Below, piece after piece: positions 10,301-19,546 of a DNA stretch of 59,927 nucleotides. The notes under the pieces are model-generated. The model searched no databases. It was not told where the DNA came from and was given only the letters and a program-made list of their open reading frames with translations. Position 1 is the stretch's first letter, and each line of letters starts with the position of its first letter. The translations under genes and the position numbers were made by a program. Source of the DNA: Janthinobacterium sp. (GTDB taxonomy: Bacteria; Pseudomonadota; Gammaproteobacteria; Burkholderiales; Burkholderiaceae_D); assembly GCA_003133225.1 (NCBI GenBank), contig PKWL01000042.1, positions 1 to 59,927 of the forward strand. Reading direction: 5' to 3'.

Positions 10301-10990
10301 ATGACGGCTCCGACAGCTGACCGCCTGAATCGAGACGCCGGCACTACCCAAAGCAGCAAGTCAAATGGCAAGCATAGCGGCGGTGGCAGCTGGCCGCCTT
10401 TAACATGAAGCACTCGACGGCGACTGCAAGCGGCCGCCAGCCGGTACCACCATAAAACGCAAGCCTTGGTGCACACTATACCCACCTAGGTCACAAGCCA
10501 TCTGGAAACGTGACCCGAATCCATGGACTCTGTAAGTGAGAATGGCGCCGTTCGCATGCTGCAGCGAAGCCGCGAAAAGGCCGTCGAATCACTTAAAATT
10601 CCTGTGAGAAAGTGTACAATCTAACATCATTCAACACACTTTCACGTTCAAAGGAGCGGATGCCGTTGAAACACAAGGCGAACGGGCGTCGTCATCACAC
10701 CTCATCTTGCGCGACCGGATGGGGCGCCTGCAATGGCGAGCAGGTGTTGCAAGTGGCAAGCTACCAGACAATACGGCAGTATTTCGTCCGCTAGAGCCGG
10801 CAACGCGACCCGCGGTTGCAATTATGTAACGTAGCGCCACTGCGCTTGCCCGGCGCCGCCGCAAGCATGGATCAATGTACTTGCATTTAGCAAGGCGACG
10901 ATTGCCGGCGCTGACGAAATTTAGAAAGCCACGCCAGAATTTTAATTTATTCAACAACACCATTCAAACGAAGGTAACACTTTTATCCTA
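10301..10990. other. Intergenic region with a possible promoter and a short frame
   Basis: About 690 bp. TTAAAA near 10592 and TACAAT at 10614-10619 with 16-17 bp between them look like a sigma-70 promoter. A 44-codon frame begins at 10660 after AAGGAG. Its first residues, MPLKHKANGRRHH, recall the start of some IS transposases, but the rest does not, so it is at most a remnant. No other gene is supported. Confidence 0.35.
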
Positions 10991-12721
10991 ATGAACAAGT
11001 CAATGAGTGAGCCAGAAGTGACGCTAAAAAATCTACTTCATTCAAACATTCTGGTGTGTGCGCCGGATACGCCCATTTCTGAGGCCGCCAAGAGAATGAT
11101 CGATGAGCGTTGCAGTTCAATCCTGATTGAGGATGAGGGCTTAATCATCGGCATCTGGACGGAACAAGACGCGTTGGCGGTGAACTTATCAGATGGGGAA
11201 AAATTTCTGGTGCCGATTTCGCAACTGATGTCCTCTCCGGTAAAAACCATCGACATCGACACCCGTATTGGCGCCGCCGCGTTGCATTTCCGTAACGAGA
11301 AAATTCGACATCTGGTGGTGATCGACCAGGACGGCGAACGCAGGGGCATTGTGTCCCAGTCCGATATCGTGATCCATCAGGGGCTCGCCTACTACCTTAC
11401 GTTGCGCCAAGTGAAATCGGTATTTAATCAAACTTTCTTTAGATTTCCCGGCGACGCTTCCGTGCGCGAGGTGATCGGCGAGATGCAGCATAAACGGCTC
11501 AACGCGGTCGTCATTGAATGCCCTAATAACGTGTATGGGATACTGACCGAGCGCGACGTGGTACGCTTAATCAGCGCCAAAATACCGGTCGCTACCGCCC
11601 GCGAACTGGCGAGCTTTCCCTTGATCACGGTCGCGGCCAGCTGCAGCCTCTATCAAGCGCGCAAGCAGTTCATCGAACATAAGATTCGGCATCTTGGCGT
11701 CACCGACGATAAAGGCCAATTGATCGGGTTGCTCGCTTTTTCGGACATTTTGGCCAACATTGAGTCTGAATACGTGCGTCAATTGCAGGAAGCCCTAAAC
11801 GAGCGCGACGAAATACTCGCCATCTCGAACCGCCATCTGCGCCTAGCGGCAACGGCATTTGAAAGCGCATTCGAGGCCATCATGGTGACCAACGCCGATA
11901 ACATCATCGAATCGGTCAATCCGGCGTTCACGATCATGACCGGCTTTAGTGCGCATGAGGTCATCGGCAAGAAGCCTTCACTTCTCTCTTCGGGACGCCA
12001 TGACAGCCAATTCTACCAGGCGTTGCATCAATGCCTGGCAACGAGCGGGCGCTGGCAAGGAGAAGTGTGGAACCAACGCCGCAATGGCGAAATTTTCGTG
12101 GAATGGCTCACCATTAACGTCGTAAAGAATAGGACCGGAACGATAGACAACTATGTCGCGGTTTTTTCAGACATCACCAATCGCAAGGCGGCCGAAGAAC
12201 GGATGCGCTTTCTGGCCCAGCACGACGCGCTGACCAGCCTTCCCAACCGGGCGCTGCTGACGGACCGTCTGGTGCGCGCGATCGCTCATGCCGAGCGCAA
12301 CAGCAAGAAATTAGCCGTGATCTTTCTCGACCTAGACGACTTCAAGAAGGTCAACGATTCGCTCGGTCACAATGCGGGCGACCAGATGCTGCAGATCGTG
12401 GCGCAAAGGCTCACCATTTGCGTTCGTGCCGAAGACACGGTGGCGCGCCTGGGCGGCGATGAATTTATCGTATTGTTGGAAGACGTCGGCAGCGAAGAAA
12501 ACGTGCGTATGGTCGCGGAAAAAATCACTTACTCTCTGGCCCAGCCAATGACGGTGGAAGGCCATGCAATGCAAATTTCGACCAGCGTCGGGATTAGCCT
12601 GTATCCGGATCATGGCACACACCCGGCGCAACTGATCAAGAACGCGGACACGGCAATGTACAAAGCCAAAGCGGACGGATGCAATAAATTCCACTTCTTC
12701 GACCTGCCTCAGGAAACTTAG
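10991..12721 (+). CDS. Diguanylate cyclase with four CBS motifs and a PAS domain
   Basis: A 576-residue soluble protein. Two CBS pairs fill roughly residues 10-130 and 145-265, a short coiled segment follows, then a PAS domain (about 280-400) and a GGDEF domain with GGDEF near residue 487. RAED five residues before GGDEF is an intact RxxD inhibitory site. CBS pairs normally bind adenine nucleotides, so cyclase activity may be tied to energy state or to a nucleotide second messenger (inference). There is no EAL domain, so the product is expected to be c-di-GMP only. It follows the HD-GYP gene on the same strand. No strong Shine-Dalgarno precedes the ATG; an ATG four codons later is an alternative. 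Confidence 0.92.
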   Translation: MNKSMSEPEVTLKNLLHSNILVCAPDTPISEAAKRMIDERCSSILIEDEGLIIGIWTEQDALAVNLSDGEKFLVPISQLMSSPVKTIDIDTRIGAAALHFRNEKIRHLVVIDQDGERRGIVSQSDIVIHQGLAYYLTLRQVKSVFNQTFFRFPGDASVREVIGEMQHKRLNAVVIECPNNVYGILTERDVVRLISAKIPVATARELASFPLITVAASCSLYQARKQFIEHKIRHLGVTDDKGQLIGLLAFSDILANIESEYVRQLQEALNERDEILAISNRHLRLAATAFESAFEAIMVTNADNIIESVNPAFTIMTGFSAHEVIGKKPSLLSSGRHDSQFYQALHQCLATSGRWQGEVWNQRRNGEIFVEWLTINVVKNRTGTIDNYVAVFSDITNRKAAEERMRFLAQHDALTSLPNRALLTDRLVRAIAHAERNSKKLAVIFLDLDDFKKVNDSLGHNAGDQMLQIVAQRLTICVRAEDTVARLGGDEFIVLLEDVGSEENVRMVAEKITYSLAQPMTVEGHAMQISTSVGISLYPDHGTHPAQLIKNADTAMYKAKADGCNKFHFFDLPQET

Positions 12722-13096
12722 CGCGACGGCGACAGGACTCGTGGCATCACGTATTTGAAAACGTCGGGTTTTTAATAAACTGTCGGGCCCGGCTGACCCG
12801 TCCCTGTGCGATGCTGCGCGGCGGGCCTGTGGGTTCTCAATAAATATGTACGTTGCCGCACAGATCAACGAGCCACTTTAGGACAAGCTACGAAGCAACC
12901 GGACTTGGGCGCCGTTACCAATGAACCCAACGATTGGGGCCTTCAGCCCCCCGCGATGATTGGAGACAACGCCTCGCCAAGCTCAGAGAAGGCACTGCGG
13001 CCAAGAAAGCATGCCGGGGGTTTACCATGGGCGTTGAGGACTTTTTGCTTGAACGCGAATGAAACAGTTTTAATTTTTGTCCACTACAAGGATCAT
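12722..13096. other. Intergenic region before mlaC
   Basis: About 375 bp. The frame of the MlaC gene is open far upstream, but that part has no domain and no ribosome binding site. No separate gene or clear terminator was recognised. Confidence 0.4.
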
Positions 13097-13732
13097 ATGA
13101 AAATCATAAAAAGAATGTTGGCGCTGGTTATGACAGTCGGCAGTTTGGCCTTCACCCAGCATGCCGCGGCGCAGGAAGCACCAGATGCTTTAGTTAAACG
13201 CATCAGTCAGGAAGTCTTAGATATGGCCAAGGCCGATAAGGAAATTCAGGCCGGCAACCAAAAGCGCGTACGCGATTTGGTGGAAGCTAAGATTTTGCCT
13301 CATGTTAATTTTGAACACATGACTGCCTTGGCCGCTGGCCCTGACTGGCAAAAGGCGACGCCGGAACAACAAAAACAGCTAGCCACCGAATTTCGTGCTC
13401 TTATGGTCCATACTTACTCTGGCGCAATATCACAAATCAAGAACCAACAGGTCACGCTTAAACCCATGCGCGCCGACCCGGCGGATGTAGAAGTTCGCAC
13501 GGAAATTGCGCAGCCGCGCAGCGAACCTATCGAGCTCAATTACCGCCTAGAAAAACTGGCGGATGGCTGGAAAATTTATGACATCAGCATTATGGGCGCG
13601 TGGTTGGTGGAGACTTACAAGACTACCTTCACTTCCGAAATCAGCAAAGGCGGAATCGATGGCTTAATCAAAACCCTCTCCAACAAGAACAAGAATCTGG
13701 CAGCCAGCGCAAACAGGTCAAAACCAAGTTGA
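13097..13732 (+). CDS. mlaC: MlaC/Ttg2D-type periplasmic phospholipid carrier, orphan
   Basis: A 211-residue protein with a Sec signal peptide (KIIKRMLAL followed by a hydrophobic run to HAAAQE, cleavage after Ala near 24). The mature part matches the MlaC/Ttg2 family, which ferries phospholipids between the outer-membrane MlaA complex and the inner-membrane MlaFEDB transporter. The ATG at 13097 is chosen because AAGGA stands five bases before it and the signal peptide begins there; the frame is open further upstream. The usual mlaFEDB partners are absent on both sides, so this is a stand-alone copy that may serve a transporter encoded elsewhere or a different lipid. Confidence 0.85.
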   Translation: MKIIKRMLALVMTVGSLAFTQHAAAQEAPDALVKRISQEVLDMAKADKEIQAGNQKRVRDLVEAKILPHVNFEHMTALAAGPDWQKATPEQQKQLATEFRALMVHTYSGAISQIKNQQVTLKPMRADPADVEVRTEIAQPRSEPIELNYRLEKLADGWKIYDISIMGAWLVETYKTTFTSEISKGGIDGLIKTLSNKNKNLAASANRSKPS

Positions 13733-15350
13733 ACGACGTGCCTCGGTCAAGCAGCGTGTAGCGCGTGCCCCCTGAGTGGCAAGGGAATGTCAGCGAATCG
13801 AAATCAATCAAGCCTGCCCCGCTATGCTGTGCGGTGGCAGGCCCCCCTGGGTCGAAATGGATACGCCCGGCAAATCGGCACCGCCCGCCCAACGGTCTAG
13901 GTGACTAAACCAGGGGCCCTAGCCTTAGGCGAACTTGCCCCGATTTTAAGATTGAACCCTGTCCGTGCAGAACCCAATAAACGGGCGGCGCTCCGGGCCA
14001 AGCTTTAGGGAAAGTTGAGCTCACCACAAGTTTCAATTTCTTGCGGCGGCAGGCACTGGCACAGGCTGCCCGCCATATTCAGGGTTTGACGCAAGGGCAT
14101 TTCAAGCAATGCGTTAAGTCCCTTAGTATCAATTGGCGGCGCGCCAATACAAAAAGCTAACCGCAAGGCTAATCAATCTTATTCATGCTTTACTCCAAAA
14201 AGCAGGCGCAAGGATATCCCATAGGATTTCGCCAAAAATGCTTGATCGTGAAATGATGGCCGTTGATCGTTTGTTCTATTCCGCTTAGCTGATGCTGGCG
14301 CGGCTACCCATCATCTTAAACACAATCAAAAAACACGGCTCCCAGCGCGTCGGGGTCGGCTTTCTTTTCTGGCGCGTCGCATTACTGTCGCGCCGGGCCC
14401 GATACCCCAACCGGCGGCCGCCCACCTTTGAGCAAAGCACCCGTACCGGGCCCACCCACAACGGACGCAACCGTTTTTGGAATATTCGTTTTTCAGGAAA
14501 TGGAATGGGCGCAGCATGTCAATTAGCTACCATTCGCAACTGCCAGCGCTCGCGCAACCCAGAACAGCGATCCTTGGAGCTACGGCGGTACCATCCGTTC
14601 GCCTAACTTGTGGCTGCTGTTGGAAGTTAATGCTTGCACAAGTGGCCTGTAATCGGTGAAGATATGGCAGCACGCTTTCAAATGATCGATCACGCCAGCT
14701 TATAGATCTGCCGGCGCGGTTTCGCAGTCAAATTCTTGTGTATTGGAGCGACCTAGGCTTCTGCAGTTCTTCGGCATTCTTAATACATCGAGGATGGCGA
14801 GGCCTGGGTTCATTGTGTAAAAAACATGCGGCTGTCTGTTTTTATTTATTTTTATCGCAAGTTGTGCCGAGCAAAGGGCGAGGCAGGTCCCGTGCATGCC
14901 CATCTGATTGACTGTCCAGGCCCGCAGACAATCAGTTTCTTGCATGCAGATTCGACCAAATTTCACGACGATTTGCAAACAGCAACCGGACTCGCTCCAG
15001 GCGTTGCGACATGGATATGCAGCCACTCTCCCATCCATTTTGGCAAGCAACCAAATAGGCAAGCCTCAACCCATCCCACGCGTCAAATTGGATTGCCAAA
15101 CTGGCAGCACTGTTTCACGTTGCGGTTATCTTCATTTTATGATTTTCTGTAGAACCTGGAGCATCTGTACATGGAGCAACGTGGCGTCAAACTACATGAA
15201 GGTTCGCCCGCTCACCTCGACGTACCGGGTTTTCGTTTTGTTTCTCACTGCGGCGGTAGCGCAGGCGCGAGTCAGGAAGTGTTTTAAAAACACAAAATAA
15301 ATGTTTTTAGAATCCGTTCCTGTTATTTTTAAATTAATGGAGGTTTGTTT
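13733..15350. other. Long gene-poor region
   Basis: About 1.6 kb without a supported gene. Short overlapping frames occur near 14290-14660 on both strands and near 14700-15300, but none has a recognisable domain. No tRNA-like T-loop or rRNA sequence was seen. The last 70 bp contain an AT-rich palindrome, given separately. Confidence 0.4.
15279..15293 (+). promoter_or_regulatory. AT-rich palindrome upstream of the UbiE-like methyltransferase
   Basis: GTGTTTT-A-AAAACAC is a perfect 7 bp inverted repeat around one central base. It ends 57 bp before the start codon of the methyltransferase gene, in an AT-rich stretch that would hold its promoter. It may be a repressor or activator site; no regulator is suggested by the sequence alone. 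Confidence 0.35.
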
Positions 15351-16142
15351 ATGAAAGACGTCGGATCCATTTCGATGACACTAGCAAGATTCGATCAGAG
15401 AGAAAAGCATCGACGTTCGCTGTTTTCTCACACTTGGGGCGAATTAATTCCAAAGGTTTTCGAAGATGTGCCGAAATATTACCGCCCGGGGAATATTGTT
15501 GCCAGTTTAGGTTTGTGGGAATTATGGGTTTGGCAGTTCGTAAGAACGATAAAACTGAAACCGGGTTACAAAGCGCTGGATGTTTGCGCCGGCACCAACG
15601 ACGTCGGCATCAGGCTCTTGCAGAAACAACCTGACATTTCAGTTACGGCAATCGATCGCAGTAAAGAAATGCAGGAAGAGGGGCAAAACCGCGCCAGGAA
15701 ATATGGTGTGCATATTGATAGCGTGATCCACGATGTGCATGAACTCCCATTTCCCGACAATTCGTTCGATGTGATTACCTTGCAAGCAGCATCGCGCCAC
15801 CTGCAGTTGGACAAGGTATTGCCAGAGATCCTGCGCGTGTTGAAGCCAGGTGGGAACTTCTACCATTGCGATATGTTAAAACCAAGTACCGGTATCGTCG
15901 AATGGTTTTATCTGCGCTTCTTGCGCCTTTCGGTGGCCTGGACTGCGCTAATTTTCGGATCGACTGAAGCATCCAGAAATTGCGGCGCTTATTTCAAGGA
16001 TGCGATCACGAATTTCTATACCCCGGAAGAATTGTCCGATGTATTTCGTTTAGTCGGCTTTACCAACGTAAGTTGCAAGAAAAGCATTTGGGGAGGAATG
16101 GTCGGTTACCATAAATCGCAATGCGATTTGGTGGCCAAGTAG
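15351..16142 (+). CDS. UbiE/MenG-like SAM-dependent methyltransferase
   Basis: A 263-residue class I methyltransferase. The SAM-binding motif is LDVCAGTND near residue 76, the acidic end of strand 2 is AIDRS, and LPFPDNSFDVIT is the usual post-I motif of UbiE-type enzymes. UbiE methylates the quinone ring in ubiquinone and menaquinone synthesis. This protein lacks the usual UbiE N-terminal signature and has CAGTND instead of the common GGTGD, so it is probably a paralogue with another substrate. The ATG at 15351 is preferred over a TTG two codons earlier because GGAGG lies seven bases before it. No operon partner is seen. Confidence 0.82.
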   Translation: MKDVGSISMTLARFDQREKHRRSLFSHTWGELIPKVFEDVPKYYRPGNIVASLGLWELWVWQFVRTIKLKPGYKALDVCAGTNDVGIRLLQKQPDISVTAIDRSKEMQEEGQNRARKYGVHIDSVIHDVHELPFPDNSFDVITLQAASRHLQLDKVLPEILRVLKPGGNFYHCDMLKPSTGIVEWFYLRFLRLSVAWTALIFGSTEASRNCGAYFKDAITNFYTPEELSDVFRLVGFTNVSCKKSIWGGMVGYHKSQCDLVAK

Positions 16143-16571
16143 TTTGCTGCTGGCGCAGCCCTGCTGACCTCCGCTCCGTATATTCCCGACCATTGACGTC
16201 ATGTTCCATGCGGCTTTCGATTGACATACTGTAAATCAGTGGCCGGAGATATCTCTTAGTAATAGACTGTCAGGATCACGCTTGTCGGCGCCAAGAATGT
16301 GCACCCAGCAAGAAGTTGGAAAACCGGCAAGCCGCTTGCGGTTCCCGTCGGCGCCTTGGTGGGTCCTTTTGTCCGCATCGGCACGACGCGGCCCCGGTGG
16401 CGATCTCTGGTCGGCAGCGCTTGCTGTTTTTGTCCAAAACAAAAGTTGACGACATATCTACGCTAGCCTTACCGTGGGTTGCGCGTCCCCTGTGACCGCG
16501 CCACAAACTGACCGAGTCCCCCGCTCAATGGCACCGTCCTTTCGGGGCGAGCGTCAACTCTGCAAATTGAA
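16143..16571. other. Intergenic region between convergent genes
   Basis: About 430 bp between the stop codons of the methyltransferase (plus strand) and azlD (minus strand). No gene or clear terminator was recognised. Confidence 0.4.
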
Positions 16572-16910
16572 TCAGCCAAAGCAGTAGATGAACAAGCCAT
16601 AGACGATTGCCCCTGCTAATGTCGGCGTCGCAATACCCCCCCACCGCCGTTTGATGACAAAAATAAACAACAATGCAAGGCCCGTGCCCAGCGCTGATAT
16701 GGGGTGAAAATTGACAACGAGGCTGGGCCAAAGCGACACCACGAGCAAGGCCGTAATGGCGGCCGGTCCAACCCCTTTAAATAAGCGCTCCAGCGGCCCC
16801 CCTGGTGCCGCCACCCTCCGCTTACGCCTAGATTGCCACAAGGGCAGAAATCTCAGCAGAAAAGTCCCCAAGCCACACAAGAGCACGATCAGATTGAGAC
16901 GAGAAATCAT
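16572..16910 (-). CDS. azlD: AzlD-type branched-chain amino acid export subunit
   Basis: A 112-residue hydrophobic protein with about four membrane segments and the AzlD motifs RFLPL near the N-terminus and a conserved Pro/Ala-rich second helix. With AzlC it forms an inner-membrane exporter for branched-chain amino acids or analogues (known from azlCD of Bacillus and ygaZH of E. coli). Its first four bases overlap the end of azlC as ATGA, so the two are translationally coupled. It is the last gene of the run that begins with the XRE-cupin regulator. Confidence 0.88.
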   Translation of the reverse strand: MISRLNLIVLLCGLGTFLLRFLPLWQSRRKRRVAAPGGPLERLFKGVGPAAITALLVVSLWPSLVVNFHPISALGTGLALLFIFVIKRRWGGIATPTLAGAIVYGLFIYCFG

Positions 16911-17590
16911 GGGCGCGCCCCGATCGCTTTAAATGACGCGCCGGCGAGCATGCCAAGGGCAAGCGCATGATAGCTTGGGAGAAAACATAACAAAACGGCG
17001 GTCGTAGCGGCCGTTACAGCGATCGTTCCAATCCAGCAGAACACGCCCATTTCCAGTAGGAGAGAGAAAAACAAGGCGGGAAGGATGAAGGCTAGTGCCT
17101 CACGCAAAAAGATCGGCATCTGACCAAATTCGCGTCCCAGTGCGATCCCTAGAATGGTTCCAATGGCCCACGCCACATACGCTCCCAATTGCAAGCCTAG
17201 GTACCATTTTTCGCGCTGTTCTGCCGCAACACCGTCAAGCTTGCTCATGGCCGCCGCGAACACTTCATCCGTCAAGCCAAATGCGAGTAGTGGCATGGGA
17301 ATGGCGGCATGCCGACGGCCAAGCCGCCCCGACAGTGCCGCCCCATAGAAAAGATGGCGCGCATTCATCAGCAAAACGGTGCCGATGGCGCTCAACATGC
17401 CTGCGCCCGACAGCAAGAGGGGGATCAATATGAACTGGCTGGCGCCGGCATAAACTGCGACCGCAATCAGGAGCGTGGTGGTCGATGAAAGCCCAGATTG
17501 AATGGCAAATAGGCCAAAGGAAAACGCGATGGGCAGGTAGCCGGCGCCGATGGAAAGGCTGGCCAGCAAGCCGTTGGTGAAAGCACGCAT
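16907..17590 (-). CDS. azlC: AzlC-type branched-chain amino acid permease
   Basis: A 227-residue membrane protein of the AzlC family, with the N-terminal pattern GLxASLSIGAGYLPIAFSFG and the AGASQF motif near residue 50, and about five or six helices. It is the large subunit of the AzlCD exporter. The ATG follows GGAGACGCC at good spacing. It starts 12 bp after the methyltransferase-like gene stops, so it very likely belongs to one transcript with that gene and the XRE-cupin regulator. The transported compound may be a methylated or modified amino acid if the enzyme next door supplies it (inference). Confidence 0.9.
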   Translation of the reverse strand: MRAFTNGLLASLSIGAGYLPIAFSFGLFAIQSGLSSTTTLLIAVAVYAGASQFILIPLLLSGAGMLSAIGTVLLMNARHLFYGAALSGRLGRRHAAIPMPLLAFGLTDEVFAAAMSKLDGVAAEQREKWYLGLQLGAYVAWAIGTILGIALGREFGQMPIFLREALAFILPALFFSLLLEMGVFCWIGTIAVTAATTAVLLCFLPSYHALALGMLAGASFKAIGARP

Positions 17591-17602
17591 GGCGTCTCCG
17601 TC

Positions 17603-18889
17603 TCAATGATGGGGTTTGCGAAAAGTAAACACATGCGTACCACCGCTCCATTCATCGGCATCTGCCGTGGCGAACACGCGGCGATGCCGAAGCAACTCGA
17701 ACCCGGCCATGCCCGCCAATTCGGCAAAGCGGCGTGCATACGTCTGGCGTCTCGCTTCATGGTCGAATCCTGCCACCATGGCTTGAAGCTCGCGCCAGAA
17801 AAATCTTGTATAGCATCCGATTGGCTGCGTCGGCTGCTTCGACGACTGTTGGCGAAGGCGGGCGAGCAAGTCGCGGCAGCCTTTAACGGCTTGGGCCGAA
17901 TGACCATGTTCGGCGTCGATACTTGCCAAAGCGAGCCCCTGTTGAAAAACTTCATAAAACGGGCCGTCTCCCTCATCCATTCCAACGCCAGCGCTACGTT
18001 CTAGTGACGCCATGATTGACACGATATAGGCGCAATGGTGACGTACCTGTGCCAGCTGGCGTTCTTCCTGAGAATGAAATTCAGGCAAAAACTCATCTGC
18101 GACAGAGAGCACGCCACCCGCTTGCAATAGCAGCATGCATTTCTGCAGCATGAACGCGGCATTGAAATGATGCGCTGCGCCTACGCAAGTGATGACAGGC
18201 GCAAGACCGGGCGCCAGGTCCAGGTCCATGAATCCACCATGATGCCCTTTAATGCCTTCAACGCCCTGCGTATTTTCTGCCAGGTGGGCAAATGCGGTAG
18301 CGTCGGGCTCCACTGCCAGAACGCTTAGATCGGGCAGGAGTTCTTGCAACATCAAAAGATGAACGCCGGGGCCGCTGCCCATATCGATAAGGCGCAACGA
18401 CGCTGTTGCGTGAGAAAATGTCACGATATCTTGCGCCATGGCCACGACTTGGCGAGCGAATGCCGGCTGCAGCAGCTCGAACGCGATGTCGGGCTGCGCC
18501 TTGATGTCAGCGCGCCAGCGTAGCGCGCTAGGCAGGAAAAGTTCGCCCTGTTGCAAGGCCACTTCGGCGGCGAGAGGCGCTAGAATCCAGGATGAACTGG
18601 CAGCGGTCTTTTTTAAATGACGAGCCTCCCCCTTTGCGCCAAGCGGCGCTTCCGCCAGGCGGGCCAACCGAACCGCCTCCGTCAATCTGGGCAAGCCAGC
18701 GCTCGCTTGAAGCCCGCTGCCAAAGGCATAGGTAAAGTGCACAGGCAGCAGCGCCAGATACGCCCCTTGGCGATTAACCCCTGCGAGCAGGTGCAGCGGC
18801 CAGAGAAACTGCGATGCGTGCGTCCAACCCTTTGCGTGGAGCGCCCGACGCACCGTCGGCGCCATGGCGCTGCAATCACGAAATATCAT
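17603..18889 (-). CDS. SAM-dependent methyltransferase-like protein in the azlCD operon
   Basis: A protein of about 428 residues whose middle part has a class I methyltransferase fold: DMGSGPGVHLL as SAM-binding motif I, AVEPD as the acidic strand-2 motif and a GGVLSVADE post-motif. About 130 residues precede this domain, probably a helical dimerisation or substrate domain, and a long C-terminal helical extension follows. The substrate is unknown. The gene overlaps the end of the XRE-cupin regulator by a few codons (ATG at 18889; another at 18865 lies just after the regulator stop) and ends 12 bp before azlC. The tight packing suggests it works with the exporter, perhaps modifying or detoxifying what is exported. 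Confidence 0.72.
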   Translation of the reverse strand: MIFRDCSAMAPTVRRALHAKGWTHASQFLWPLHLLAGVNRQGAYLALLPVHFTYAFGSGLQASAGLPRLTEAVRLARLAEAPLGAKGEARHLKKTAASSSWILAPLAAEVALQQGELFLPSALRWRADIKAQPDIAFELLQPAFARQVVAMAQDIVTFSHATASLRLIDMGSGPGVHLLMLQELLPDLSVLAVEPDATAFAHLAENTQGVEGIKGHHGGFMDLDLAPGLAPVITCVGAAHHFNAAFMLQKCMLLLQAGGVLSVADEFLPEFHSQEERQLAQVRHHCAYIVSIMASLERSAGVGMDEGDGPFYEVFQQGLALASIDAEHGHSAQAVKGCRDLLARLRQQSSKQPTQPIGCYTRFFWRELQAMVAGFDHEARRQTYARRFAELAGMAGFELLRHRRVFATADADEWSGGTHVFTFRKPHH

Positions 18890-19538
18890 CCACCTCGCCG
18901 TCGCGCCATTTGCCACGTCCAGCAACAGCAACGCTACGCACACCGTCCCAATCATTTTCCGACTTGGGCCAGTTCAAAACGGCGTTCCCGGCATCTTTGC
19001 CAGGGTTCTCGCGTGGATACTCAATGAACACCATGGCCTTAGCGGGAGCCCGCCCGGCGCCGTAGACGTGTGCGACATCCGCTTCAAAAGTATGGGATTC
19101 TCCGCCTCTGAGCAAAATGGGATGGACGGCATCGCCCACCAGCATTTCTCCGTTGATCAGCACCACCTTTTCAACCACTCCCGGGGAATGCGCTGCGGAA
19201 CTCTTGAGATGCCCGGGCTCGATATCAAGCGTATAGATTTCGATCTCAGGCGACCCCGTTGAACGTTCTATAAAACGAACTGTCGCTCCGTCACCGCTCA
19301 GCTCGGCGTTGCTCCCGCCACTGCCATCCGCGGCATCGCTGACCAATGCGCCAAAAGGCACTGCCAGCGCATTGGCAATGGCCCAAATTGTTTCTATCGT
19401 AGGATTGCCGTGACCATATTCCAGCTGAGAAAGCGTAGACTTCGCCACGCCGCAACTGTGTGCCAGTCCGGATAGCGTCAGGCCGCGCAACTCCCTGAAC
19501 CGCTGCAAGTTGCGCGCAAGGATAGACATCATGTTCAT
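18876..19538 (-). CDS. XRE-family regulator with C-terminal cupin domain
   Basis: A 220-residue transcription factor. The N-terminal helix-turn-helix (about 10-65) has the typical LRGLTLSGLAHSCGVAKSTL pattern, and the C-terminal half is a cupin sensor domain (about 110-185) that would bind a small ligand. XRE-cupin regulators often control neighbouring amino acid exporters and catabolic genes. The first gene of the group, it overlaps the methyltransferase gene and precedes azlCD. A perfect inverted repeat over its own promoter suggests autorepression and control of the whole operon. The ATG at 19538 is chosen; in-frame ATGs at 19532 and 19529 are possible. Confidence 0.88.
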   Translation of the reverse strand: MNMMSILARNLQRFRELRGLTLSGLAHSCGVAKSTLSQLEYGHGNPTIETIWAIANALAVPFGALVSDAADGSGGSNAELSGDGATVRFIERSTGSPEIEIYTLDIEPGHLKSSAAHSPGVVEKVVLINGEMLVGDAVHPILLRGGESHTFEADVAHVYGAGRAPAKAMVFIEYPRENPGKDAGNAVLNWPKSENDWDGVRSVAVAGRGKWRDGEVDDIS

Positions 19539-19546
19539 GATCACGC

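Noticed and set aside
10660..10794. Short frame starting MPLKHKANGRRHH, like the start of some IS transposases
   Set aside because: Only the first dozen residues are suggestive; the rest has no transposase similarity and the ribosome binding site is too close to the ATG.
14292..14606. 104-codon plus-strand frame
   Set aside because: No domain, no ribosome binding site, and similar open frames on the opposite strand.
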